Below are positions 29,399 through 36,580 of a stretch of DNA of 36,766 nt, piece after piece (positions within the stretch are counted from its first letter, which is position 1; every line of letters begins with the position of its first letter). The notes below the pieces were generated by a model, which was not told where the DNA came from, ran no database searches, and was given only the letters and a program-made list of their open reading frames with translations. The stretch comes from Streptomyces sp. MMG1533. GTDB taxonomy: Bacteria > Actinomycetota > Actinomycetes > Streptomycetales > Streptomycetaceae. The DNA lies in the NCBI RefSeq assembly GCF_001279775.1, contig NZ_LGDG01000281.1:1-36766 (forward strand), given 5' to 3'. Made by a program: the position numbers and the translations under genes.

Positions 29399-30297
29399 TG
29401 ATCTGGTTCCGAGTCGGGTCACTGACCTGCGGCGACCAGTTCAGTTGAGACGTGGGGATGCCGGGAATCTCAAGTGATGTGGTCCCGGGCGAGCGGATGC
29501 CGGAGGCTGTCTCAGTTGATGTGGTCCGACTTCGCTGTGTCGTCGGCCGCAACCGGACCGCTGATGTGGTTAGGACTGACGGCGCGCGAAGAGGACCGCA
29601 CCTGGAACGCTCTCGTCGGGGTCGATCAGCATTTGGGCCTCGACGGTGAACCCGGCATCGCGTAGCCAGGCCGCCACCTGGTCAGGCTGGCGGCGGTGAA
29701 CGTGGACGTTCATCGGGTGGCCGCCGTAGCCCTGCGTCTTCAGCCTCGACTCGTCGCCAACATGAAAGCCGAGCAGCAGTGGTCCGCCGGGACGCAACAC
29801 GCGCCGGAAGTGGGCGAAGACCGTAGGGACTGCTTCGTCGGGGACGTGAATCAACGACCAAAATGCGAGCAGGCCGACGACTGAAGCATCGGCGAGGTCG
29901 AGGTTCGTCATCGAGCCCACCTCGAACCGCAGGCGGGGGTGGTCACGCCGAGCCACATCGATCATCACCGATGAAAGGTCGATGCCGAAAGCGTCCACAC
30001 CCAGCTCGTGCAGGTGAGCGGTGACGTGTCCAGGTCCGCAGCCCACGTCCGCCACCGGCCCACCGCCAGCGGCGTGCACCAAGTCGGTGAACAGCGCCAG
30101 AGCCGCCCGAAGATACGGCGCCCCGGCCAGAGCCTCGCGTAGTTGGTCGGCATAGTTGACCGCGACCGTGTCGTAGGAGGTCCGGGTGTCTGCCAACCAG
30201 CGGTCCGCATTCATGGCTCGACAGAGTAGTGCAGTGATTAGAGTGACGAACCAGATCAATTGAGACCAATGGCGAATCAGGCCAGGCCACTTGAGAT
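29399..30297. repeat. Inverted and direct repeats bracketing the methyltransferase gene
   Basis: TGATCTGGTTC (29399-29409) is the exact inverse of GAACCAGATCA (30248-30258). ATCTCAAGT (29467-29475) is the exact inverse of ACTTGAGAT (30289-30297). CCAGTTCAGTTGAGACG (29437-29453) and CCAGATCAATTGAGACC (30251-30267) are direct repeats with three mismatches. The non-coding flanks at 29292-29569 and 30215-30362 contain little else. This looks like the ends of a small mobile cassette or of a decayed insertion sequence. Confidence 0.6.
29570..30214 (-). CDS. SAM-dependent class I methyltransferase
   Basis: The protein has 214 residues from ATG 30214; no clear ribosome site is visible, and longer in-frame versions run into repeat DNA. 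The Rossmann-type SAM site is plain: VADVGCGPGHVTAHL (motif I), GVDAFGIDLSSVMI with an acidic residue after strand 2, then FEVGSMTNLDL and VLRPGGPLLLGFH (motif post-I/III). It resembles ubiE/SAM methyltransferases of broad use; the acceptor is unknown. It stands alone, next to a broken TnpB-like element and between inverted repeats, which suggests it arrived as cargo. Confidence 0.85.
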   Translation of the reverse strand: MNADRWLADTRTSYDTVAVNYADQLREALAGAPYLRAALALFTDLVHAAGGGPVADVGCGPGHVTAHLHELGVDAFGIDLSSVMIDVARRDHPRLRFEVGSMTNLDLADASVVGLLAFWSLIHVPDEAVPTVFAHFRRVLRPGGPLLLGFHVGDESRLKTQGYGGHPMNVHVHRRQPDQVAAWLRDAGFTVEAQMLIDPDESVPGAVLFARRQS

Positions 30298-30362
30298 GGG
30301 GGCCAGACCCTTCGAGACGGGACACGCATCCAGCACCGGCACTCACTCACGCTCACCAGAAG

Positions 30363-31400
30363 TCACTCATGCTCAGTAAACCGGCAGCAGTTCCGACCCC
30401 CGGTCGCGGCGAGGACCTTCGCCTCCAGCTCCGGGTCCAGTCCCACCGCCGGCCGGTCCGGGCGCTGCGGCGCCACCCCGCCGATGCCCCGCAACCAGGT
30501 CCAGGTGTCGGCGACGGTCTCGGTGACCGGCCGGCAGCGCAGGCCGGACCCGAGCGCCCGGGAGACGTCCGCGCCGTGCAGGGCCGCATGCCCCTCGCTG
30601 CCCGGCGGCAGCCACACCGGCAGCTGCTGCCACGGCTCGATGCCCGCGTCGAGGACGACGTCCGGGTCGGTCCAGCGCAGCTCGGCGGCGGCGCCGGTGA
30701 CGTCCACGCAGGCGTCGAGGAGCGTGCCCATGGTGGCGTGTCCCGAGGGCCCGACGAGGTTGTACGGTCCGCTCGCCTTCCGCTCCGCCGAGTCGAGGGT
30801 CCATTGCGCGAGGTCACGGACGTCGACGTACTGGAGGGGCAGGTCGTACGGCCCGGGCGCGAGGACGGGGCCGCCCCGGGCGATCCGGTTCAGCCACCAG
30901 GGCAGCCGGCCGATGTTCTCGTACGGCCCGAGGATCAGCCCGGCCCGGACGAGCAGCGAGCGGTCCGCGCCGAAGGCCTCGACGGCGGCCAGCTCGCCGC
31001 CCCGCTTGTCCCGGGCGTAGTCGGTCTGGTCCGCGTCGGCCGAGGCTCCCTCGACCAGGGGCGAGTTCTCGGTGCACCCGGCGCCCGGCGGCCACGCGTA
31101 TACCGAGCGGCTCGACACGTACACGTACCGGTCGGCGCGGCCCCGCAGCAGCCGCGCCGCCTCGTGCACCGCCCGGGGCGCCGCCGACCAGGTGTCGACG
31201 ACCGCGTCCCAGTCGCCGTCCGCTCCGGCCAGGGCGGCGAGCCCGTCGGGTGCGGTGCGGTCGCCGTGCAGGGAACGCACGCCGGCTGGGGGCTCGTGAC
31301 GTCCCCGGTGGAAGACGGTCACCTCCCAGCCGCGCCCGAGGGCCGCCTCGACGACGGCCCGCCCCGCGAACTCCGTACCGCCCAGCATCAGAAGTCTCAT
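30363..31400 (-). CDS. NAD-dependent epimerase/dehydratase (extended SDR)
   Basis: The protein has 345 residues from ATG 31400. It has the dinucleotide-binding start MRLLMLGGTEFAGRAVVEAA (GxxxFxGR form), an active-site serine region YVSSRSVYAW near 95-103 and the YxxxK pair Tyr128/Lys132 in DYARDKRGG. Sugar-nucleotide epimerases, reductases and chloroplast-stem-loop-binding-like proteins share this layout, so the substrate is open. The last residues (GGRNCCRFTEHE) run into repeat-rich DNA and look unlike the conserved body; the original C-terminus may have been altered by the neighbouring rearrangement. Confidence 0.85.
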   Translation of the reverse strand: MRLLMLGGTEFAGRAVVEAALGRGWEVTVFHRGRHEPPAGVRSLHGDRTAPDGLAALAGADGDWDAVVDTWSAAPRAVHEAARLLRGRADRYVYVSSRSVYAWPPGAGCTENSPLVEGASADADQTDYARDKRGGELAAVEAFGADRSLLVRAGLILGPYENIGRLPWWLNRIARGGPVLAPGPYDLPLQYVDVRDLAQWTLDSAERKASGPYNLVGPSGHATMGTLLDACVDVTGAAAELRWTDPDVVLDAGIEPWQQLPVWLPPGSEGHAALHGADVSRALGSGLRCRPVTETVADTWTWLRGIGGVAPQRPDRPAVGLDPELEAKVLAATGGRNCCRFTEHE

Positions 31401-31475
31401 GCCGGTGACTGTGCCCGGTGGAGCCGCGGGACGGAACGGGTATCTGCCGTCAGCAGAGGCTCAGGGGATCCGGGA

Positions 31476-32048
31476 TCAACGTCCGGTCGGCGGCGTGTAC
31501 TTGTAGCCGACCCGGCGCACCGTCTGGATCGCCCGGCGGTGCTCGGAGCCGAGCTTGCGGCGCAGGCGGGCGATGTGGACGTCGACCGTACGGCCGTCGC
31601 CGACATGGCCGTACCCCCACACCGTCGTCACCAGCTGGTCGCGGGTGTGCACCCGGTGGGGGTGGGTGACCAGATGCGCGAGCAGCTCGAACTCCAGGTA
31701 GGTGAGGTCGAGTTCGCGTTCGTCCACGGCGGCCGTGCGCCGCACGGTGTCGACGCGGACGAGCGGGTCGGCGGCGGTCCCGACGCCCTCCGGCGCCGGC
31801 GCGTCGGGCACCGCCGCCGACGGGAACGGCGGCTGCTGGTCGGCCGGGACGAGCACCAGGTAACCGATCATCGGCGGCTGACCCGGCAGGGTGGGCAGGG
31901 TGTGCGGGGGAGCGGGCAGCCAGGTGGCGCCCGGCGGCAGGAACTCCGCGACGTCGATCACCTCGTCCCGGTCGACGGCCCGCAGTCGATGACGGGAACC
32001 GTTGGGGGAGGAGGGAACGGCGGTGGGCAGGGAACGAGTGGTCGCCAT
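31476..32048 (-). CDS. glnRII: GlnRII-like OmpR-type winged-helix regulator
   Basis: The protein has 190 residues from ATG 32048. The N-terminal 90 residues are Pro-rich and do not form a receiver domain, so there is no phosphorylation site. The C-terminal winged helix (about 95-187) is of the PhoB/OmpR type: RTAAVDERELDLTYLEFELL, HPHRVHTRDQLVTTVWGYGH, VDVHIARLRRKLG, and VRRVGYKY. Its place just downstream of glnII on the same strand matches GlnRII (SCO2213) of S. coelicolor, a second regulator binding nitrogen-assimilation promoters. The assignment rests on this context and the domain type, not on a search. Confidence 0.72.
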   Translation of the reverse strand: MATTRSLPTAVPSSPNGSRHRLRAVDRDEVIDVAEFLPPGATWLPAPPHTLPTLPGQPPMIGYLVLVPADQQPPFPSAAVPDAPAPEGVGTAADPLVRVDTVRRTAAVDERELDLTYLEFELLAHLVTHPHRVHTRDQLVTTVWGYGHVGDGRTVDVHIARLRRKLGSEHRRAIQTVRRVGYKYTPPTGR

Positions 32049-32344
32049 GAGAGGTCAGCTCTTTCGCGCGAGAGGTCCGACGGGAACGTACGTCGTGCGC
32101 GCTGGCCGAAGGCCGGGGTGTACGGCTTTAGAGGGCCGGCGCGTTCGTCGCGCGGCAACACACCCGGTCGAAGTCGTGGTGCTGACGGGAAGGCCAGAAC
32201 GGCTCGAGGTCATGGCGACCCGTCGCGGTGTGGTTCTGGAAGCCGACCATGGGCCCATTGAAGCAGACACGACCCCGCGACAGGAGCCTTCTCTCACTGC
32301 TTGGACGCCTGTCCGGGCGTGAACTCGCTCTCGTCCGACACGCA
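32049..32344. other. Non-coding gap upstream of the GlnRII-like gene
   Basis: With the terminator beyond it this makes about 347 bases between glnII and the GlnRII-like gene. No credible gene is seen on either strand. It should hold the promoter of the GlnRII-like gene, but no -10/-35 pair stands out and no ribosome site is clear before ATG 32048. Confidence 0.5.
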
Positions 32345-32379
32345 GAAGGGGCGCCCGCCGAGATGGCGGGCGCCCCTTC
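32345..32379 (-). terminator. Terminator after glnII
   Basis: Perfect 15-base arms GAAGGGGCGCCCGCC (32345-32359) and GGCGGGCGCCCCTTC (32365-32379) close a five-base loop, 17 bases beyond the glnII stop. Confidence 0.88.
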
Positions 32380-32395
32380 CGGGAAGCAGCGGTGA

Positions 32396-33424
32396 TCAGA
32401 CCTGGCCGGCCTTCTCCAGCGCGGAGCAGCAGGTGTCGACGATCAGGCGGGTCACCAGGTACGGGTCGACGTTGGCGTTCGGGCGGCGGTCCTCGATGTA
32501 GCCCTTGCCGTCCTTCTCGACCTGCCACGGGATGCGGACCGAGGCACCACGGTTCGAGACGCCGTAGCTGTACTCGTTCCACGGGGCGGTCTCGTGCAGA
32601 CCGGTCAGGCGGTCGTCGATGCCGGCGCCGTAGTTCTTGACGTGGTCGAGCGGCTTGGAGCCCTCACCGAGGGACTCGCACGCGGTGATGATCGCGTCGT
32701 AGCCCTCGCGCATCGCCTTGGTGGAGAAGTTGGTGTGCGCACCGGCGCCGTTCCAGTCGCCCTTCACCGGCTTCGGGTCCAGCGTCGCGGAGACGCCGAA
32801 GTCCTCGGCGGTGCGGTAGAGCAGCCAGCGGGCCACCCACAGGTGGTCGGAGACCTCCAGCGGGGAGACCGGGCCGACCTGGAACTCCCACTGGCCGGGC
32901 ATGACCTCGGCGTTGATGCCGGAGATGGCCAGACCCGCCTTGAGGCAGTTCTCCAGGTGCGCCTCGACGACGTCACGGCCGAAGATCTCGTCGGCGCCGA
33001 CACCGCAGTAGTAGCCGCCCTGGGGGGCCGGGAAGCCGCCCTTGGGGAAGCCGAGCGGGTAGCCGTCCTGGAAGAACGTGTACTCCTGCTCGATGCCGAA
33101 GATCGGCTCCTGCGCGGCGAACTTCTCGGCCACCTCGGTGAGCGCGGCACGGGTGTTGGACTCGTGCGGCGTCATGTCGATGTTGAGGACCTCGCACAGG
33201 ACGAGGATGTCGTCGCCGCCGCGAATCGGGTCCGGGCAGGAGAAGACCGGCTTGAGGACACGGTCCGAGGAGTGGCCCTCGGCCTGGTTCGTGGAAGACC
33301 CGTCGAAGCCCCAGATCCCCAGCTCGGCACCCTTGGCGTCGTCCGCCAGGATCTTCGTCTTGGAACGGAGCTTGGCCGTCGGCTGGGTGCCGTCGATCCA
33401 GATGTACTCAGCCTTGAAGGTCAC
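32396..33424 (-). CDS. glnII: Glutamine synthetase II (eukaryotic-type)
   Basis: The protein has 342 residues from GTG 33424, with AAGGA eight bases upstream. It makes glutamine from glutamate, ammonia and ATP in the cytoplasm. GSII motifs are all seen: WGFDGSSTNQAEG, GIEQEYTFFQDGYPLGFP (metal site), GINAEVMPGQWEFQVGP, NGAGAHTNFSTKAM (ATP site), NRGASVRIP, and YIEDRRPNANVDPY. The short length and lack of an adenylylation loop set it apart from GSI. In Streptomyces GSII is a second, heat-labile enzyme under GlnR control; a matching operator lies upstream. The gene is alone between a terminator and its own promoter region. Confidence 0.97.
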   Translation of the reverse strand: MTFKAEYIWIDGTQPTAKLRSKTKILADDAKGAELGIWGFDGSSTNQAEGHSSDRVLKPVFSCPDPIRGGDDILVLCEVLNIDMTPHESNTRAALTEVAEKFAAQEPIFGIEQEYTFFQDGYPLGFPKGGFPAPQGGYYCGVGADEIFGRDVVEAHLENCLKAGLAISGINAEVMPGQWEFQVGPVSPLEVSDHLWVARWLLYRTAEDFGVSATLDPKPVKGDWNGAGAHTNFSTKAMREGYDAIITACESLGEGSKPLDHVKNYGAGIDDRLTGLHETAPWNEYSYGVSNRGASVRIPWQVEKDGKGYIEDRRPNANVDPYLVTRLIVDTCCSALEKAGQV

Positions 33425-33629
33425 GGGCCACTTCCTTCGGGGGTGTGTCTAGACGCACTTGCGGGTGCTGCGGCGCTGCGGCACTGGGGCGCCGCTTTCG
33501 ATGCCCGGCAGCCTGTCAACAGGCGATTTCCCGATCATTGCTCGAATGTGAACCCCGTGTTACCTGGTCGTGTTGTGTCGCGACTCACGCTGTGAGGGCC
33601 CGCACGGCATGGAGAGCGGTGCGGAGAGC

Positions 33630-33684
33630 GGCATGAAAAGGGGCATGAAATGGGGCACGAAAGGGGCACGGAAGGGGCACGGAA
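33630..33684. repeat. 11-bp tandem repeat, five units
   Basis: Units GGCATGAAAAG, GGGCATGAAAT, GGGGCACGAAA, GGGGCACGGAA and GGGGCACGGAA follow without gaps. The last two are identical and the first is most diverged. The period of one helical turn places all copies on the same DNA face. Confidence 0.85.
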
Positions 33685-33756
33685 GGAAGCGTCGGGACAG
33701 CTCGTATGCGATGGGGTTGAGGTTCGGGCGCGGGGGCGTCCGTGACTGCGGACATG

Positions 33757-33794
33757 CCGGTCCCGCCGCCCCTGGCCGGGGGCGGCGGGACCGG
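33757..33794 (-). terminator. Terminator of the secreted DPBB-like gene
   Basis: Perfect 15-base arms CCGGTCCCGCCGCCC (33757-33771) and GGGCGGCGGGACCGG (33780-33794) close an eight-base loop, about 30 bases beyond the stop of the minus-strand gene. Confidence 0.87.
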
Positions 33795-33823
33795 TGACAC
33801 GTACTGCTACGGGCGTCCTGGCC

Positions 33824-34504
33824 TCACCCCACCTTCTCGATCACTGCCCGGCGGATCAGGAACTTGCCGGGCTCTCGTACCTGTTCGAAGGCCGCGTTGT
33901 TGAGCAGGACACAGCTGCCGGAGACCGAGGTGACCTCCACCGTCGTGGACTTGTTGTTGTCCAGGTTGGTGACCTTCAGCTTCGTGCCGGCCGGGAACTG
34001 GTTGCTGGACGCGGCCGGAGCCCCGTCCTCGCCGGACAAGGTGACGGTCGAGCCGTTGCACACCTGCTGACCGGAGGCGGCACCGCCGCCGCTCCCGGCG
34101 CTTTCCGCGGGGGCGGTCTGCGGGGCGGTCTGCGCCGGCTGTGCGGGCTGAGCAGACTGTGCTGGCTGTGCCGACTGCGTCGCCTGGGAGTCCTGAGCCG
34201 ACTCCCCGACGACGCACCCCGACGCCTCCTGCTGCACCTTGATCTGCGCGATGACGGCCTCGCGGTTGGCGATCCGGGCCTCGGACTGGGCGTCCGGGGC
34301 GGCCCGCTGACCGTCGATGAACCGCTGGTTGTTGCCGAGGGCGGTGGCGAGCCCCTGGCAGACGGTCGACTCGGCGGCCGTCTGCGGGGACTGTGCGGCG
34401 TTCGAGGTGGCCGCCATGGCGAAGGCGCCGCCACCCGCCACCGTCGCGGCACTCGCCAGCAGCGCGAGCTTCTTCTTCGTGCTGAGCGTTCTTCTACGCG
34501 ACAT
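33824..34504 (-). CDS. Secreted protein with a possible double-psi beta-barrel C-terminus
   Basis: The protein has 226 residues from ATG 34504, preceded by AGGAG six bases away. The signal peptide spans about 1-37 (KKKLALLASAATVAGGGAFA, then ending SNAA-Q). Next comes a helical segment with two cysteines (TVCQGLATAL, EASGCVVG), then a Gln/Ala/Pro linker (QSAQPAQSAQPAQPAQTAP). The C-terminal 80 residues (GQQVCNGSTVTLSGEDG, then FPAGTKLKVTNLDNNKSTTV, then SCVLLNNAAFEQV) recall the double-psi beta-barrel of RlpA/expansin-like proteins, though the catalytic aspartate pattern is not evident. The role outside the cell is unknown. The fold assignment is tentative; secretion is well supported. Confidence 0.8.
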   Translation of the reverse strand: MSRRRTLSTKKKLALLASAATVAGGGAFAMAATSNAAQSPQTAAESTVCQGLATALGNNQRFIDGQRAAPDAQSEARIANREAVIAQIKVQQEASGCVVGESAQDSQATQSAQPAQSAQPAQPAQTAPQTAPAESAGSGGGAASGQQVCNGSTVTLSGEDGAPAASSNQFPAGTKLKVTNLDNNKSTTVEVTSVSGSCVLLNNAAFEQVREPGKFLIRRAVIEKVG

Positions 34505-34611
34505 CCGCGGCTCCTGAGAGGTAGGGAAGCGTACGCCGCTATGTACGAGATACCGAACGAAGCTACTCAGCGCTTACAGGAGTCACCAAAGTGGTGCGCG
34601 TCACACAAGTC

Positions 34612-35427
34612 TCAGGTGTCGCCCTGCTCGTACGCCAACACGGTTTCGTTCACGTACTGGAGCAACCCCTCGGTCTGGCGCGTGAGTTCGTCCTCGCCGG
34701 TCTCCGCGCCGTCGCCCCACTGCCCGTTCGCGAACACCACCGAGCGCACGGTCATCAGCCGCCGGAACACCCCCGCCGAACCGGGGGGCGCGGTCGGCAG
34801 CCCCGCCTCGGGCGGCGGGTCGAGCGAGACCACCTGATACGTCACCGGGTCCATCGAGGCCATCGTGAACACCGCGGCGGCGTCCTCGACGCGCCGGAAA
34901 CTCAGCACGCTCACCGTCACCTGCGAACGCCGCTCGGTGTCCGTGAACAGCGCCGCCGTCAACCGGACGCATCCCTTGCCCTGTTCGAGCAGCGCGGCCA
35001 GCTCGGCGGACATGCCGCGGGCGCAGTCGGTGGTGGTGGCGAGGTCGACGCGGTGGTGCCGGGAACCGTCCTTCAGGCGCACGTTCTGCTGCGGAAAGGC
35101 CTGCTCGGGCCGGATGACGGGCCGCGCGAGCAGGGAGGGGAGGGCGGTCGGGGCGTCGGAGGGAAGGGAGATCGTGACGGACGGGGCGGGGGCGCCGGAG
35201 TCCGCGGTGGCCGACGTCAGGGGAGCGGCCGTCGTCGTCCCGTCGCCGGCACCGCCGCCCGCGTACATCACCGCGCCCGCGGCGATCGCCGCCACGAGGA
35301 CGACTCCCGTGCCGGCGGCGACCGCGCGCCGGGTGCGGTGCCTTTTGCGTATGCGCTCCTGCTCGGCCACCCACTGGGCGTACGGGTCGGAGGTGTGCGG
35401 GGGTATTCCTTGATCGCCGAAGGTCAT
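34612..35427 (-). CDS. Membrane-anchored protein of unknown function
   Basis: The protein has 271 residues from ATG 35427; no good ribosome site is seen. Residues 1-34 are cytoplasmic and basic (SDPYAQWVAEQERIRKRHRT). One span follows at about 36-56 (AVAAGTGVVLVAAIAAGAVM), then a Thr/Ala/Pro linker. The outer domain of about 170 residues has two cysteines (TDCARGMSAELAALLEQGKG and CVRLTAALF) and a repeating strand pattern (VTVSVLSFRRVEDAAAVF, MTVRSVVFANGQWGDG). This outline is common among Streptomyces conserved hypothetical proteins; no function can be given. Confidence 0.8.
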   Translation of the reverse strand: MTFGDQGIPPHTSDPYAQWVAEQERIRKRHRTRRAVAAGTGVVLVAAIAAGAVMYAGGGAGDGTTTAAPLTSATADSGAPAPSVTISLPSDAPTALPSLLARPVIRPEQAFPQQNVRLKDGSRHHRVDLATTTDCARGMSAELAALLEQGKGCVRLTAALFTDTERRSQVTVSVLSFRRVEDAAAVFTMASMDPVTYQVVSLDPPPEAGLPTAPPGSAGVFRRLMTVRSVVFANGQWGDGAETGEDELTRQTEGLLQYVNETVLAYEQGDT

Positions 35428-35485
35428 GGCGGCGGAGGGTAACAGTGCGGGGGGCCTGAACTCCCGCCGCCCGACAAAGCGTTGA

Positions 35486-35845
35486 CTACCGTGACAAGGC
35501 GTCCCGTACGGCCTCGTCGGTGCGGGCCACCACCGCCGTACCGTCGTCCGCGGTGATGATCGGGCGCTGGATCAGCTTGGGATGCCCGGCGAGGGCGGTG
35601 ATCCAGCGGTCGCGCGCAGTGTCGTCCCGGGGCCAGCCCTTGAGGCCGAGCTCCTTCGCGGCGGCCTCCTGGGTGCGGGTGATGTCCCAGGGTTCGAGGC
35701 CGAGGCGGTCGAGGACGGCCCGGATCTCGTCCTCGCTCGGCACGTCCTCCAGATAGCGGCGGACGGTGTAGTCCGCGCCCTCCGCGTCGAGCAGTGTGAG
35801 CGCGCTGCGGCACTTCGAACAGGCCGGATTGATCCAGATCTCCAT
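35486..35845 (-). CDS. ArsC-family thioredoxin-fold protein
   Basis: The protein has 119 residues from ATG 35845 (an upstream in-frame start at 35878 lacks support). It begins MEIWINPACSKCRSALTLLD: the family cysteine lies in PACSKC, here with a second cysteine in CxxC form. It continues with DYTVRRYLEDVPSEDEIRAV and ends with HPKLIQRPIITADDGTAVVA, the conserved LIQRPI motif of ArsC and Spx-like proteins. ArsC members reduce arsenate with glutaredoxin; many genomic copies have other or unknown roles. No ars gene is nearby, so arsenate reduction is not claimed. Confidence 0.88.
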   Translation of the reverse strand: MEIWINPACSKCRSALTLLDAEGADYTVRRYLEDVPSEDEIRAVLDRLGLEPWDITRTQEAAAKELGLKGWPRDDTARDRWITALAGHPKLIQRPIITADDGTAVVARTDEAVRDALSR

Positions 35846-35897
35846 ACGGCCCACGGTACGCGAAAACCCGTCCTTCACCTGAGTCCCAGCACCCCCG

Positions 35898-35943
35898 AAA
35901 GCCCTTGTGGCCAGGGGCTTTTGTCAGTGCCGGGCAGTAGAAT
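35898..35943 (+). promoter_or_regulatory. Hairpin and possible promoter before the small hypothetical gene
   Basis: AAAGCCC (35898-35904) and GGGCTTT (35915-35921) can pair and are followed by a short T-run, as in a weak terminator or attenuator. A -10-like TAGAAT lies at 35938-35943, but no -35 at the right distance is seen. The sites lie between divergent genes and upstream of the 36022 gene. Confidence 0.4.
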
Positions 35944-36021
35944 AGAAGCAGTGTTCGAGGGTGTCGCCGGGGTGTCGAGATCTCCGGCGGGACACACCCT
36001 GACCGCGACAGGAGGATGCCT

Positions 36022-36336
36022 GTGCCCGCTGCCGCACTGAAGCCGAAGCCGTTGCCCACCCAGTCCACCGCGAAGCGTTCCGTCCTGCTCGACATGCCGT
36101 ACGCGCCCGTGGAGAAGCGCCCGCTGCCGCCGGGCCGTCCGCGTGAGTGGTACGTCAGCCACAACCGCCGCCTCAAGGCCATGCGCCTTGCGATCGCCCT
36201 GCTCGACTCGGGCGTCTACCTGCCCAACCAGGCCCGCAACGAGACGATACGAAGCGCGGCGGAGACGATCGGCGTCCACCCGCCGTCGGACACGACGTGC
36301 CACATGGTGCGGGCGCTGATGCGGTACGCCCGCTGA
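36022..36336 (+). CDS. Small conserved hypothetical protein
   Basis: GTG 36022 is chosen because a perfect AGGAGG (36010-36015) lies six bases upstream; an ATG at 36016 touches that site and is not usable. The protein has 104 residues and is basic. It starts with a Pro/Lys-rich stretch (KPKPLPTQSTAKRSVLLDMP) and continues with KRPLPPGRPREWYVSHNRRL and helices KAMRLAIALLDSGVYLPNQ and RNETIRSAAETIG. The C-terminal helices could bind nucleic acid, but no known motif is certain. No signal peptide is present. It stands alone, followed by a large inverted repeat. Confidence 0.75.
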   Translation: MPAAALKPKPLPTQSTAKRSVLLDMPYAPVEKRPLPPGRPREWYVSHNRRLKAMRLAIALLDSGVYLPNQARNETIRSAAETIGVHPPSDTTCHMVRALMRYAR

Positions 36337-36396
36337 GCCTTGGCGCCGGGTGCCCGTGTTGGTCCGGGGCGCCCGGCGCCGGTGCGGGCGTGTGCT

Positions 36397-36541
36397 GGGG
36401 GGCTCCGCACCCGGACCCCCGGGCCTGTGCCCACACCACCCGATCGGTCGGCCAAGAGGTGGCGGTCGAGGGCTACTTCTCCACCGACCGAGTCGGGTGG
36501 TGGGTGGGCACAGGCCGGGGGTCCAGGGGGCGGAGCCCCCT
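36397..36541. repeat. Large imperfect inverted repeat in an intergenic region
   Basis: The left arm (about 36397-36451) begins GGGGGCTCCGCACCCGGA and the right arm (about 36484-36541) ends GGGGGCGGAGCCCCC. The two arms of about 55 bases match at roughly nine positions in ten, with a few one-base gaps, around a 32-base centre. The outer motif GGGGGCTCCGCCCCC is, from memory, frequent between Streptomyces genes. It could act as a strong terminator between the convergent genes here. Confidence 0.75.
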
Positions 36542-36580
36542 GGTACTAGGCGAGAGGCTTGCCTGCGCCGGACAACCCGC

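Larger units (their letters stand above)
33425..33823. promoter_or_regulatory. glnII upstream region with a GlnR-type operator
   Basis: This 399-base gap starts with the glnII leader. On the minus strand GTAAC (33559-33563), TTCAC (33548-33552), GCAAT (33537-33541) and GAAAT (33526-33530) follow each other at exact 11-base steps. This is the layout of the GlnR box (gTnAc, GaAAc, GtnAC, GAAAc with six-base spacers). The first and last elements fit best. Beyond it lie an 11-bp tandem repeat (33630-33684) and the terminator of the neighbouring secreted-protein gene. No further gene is supported here. Confidence 0.75.
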
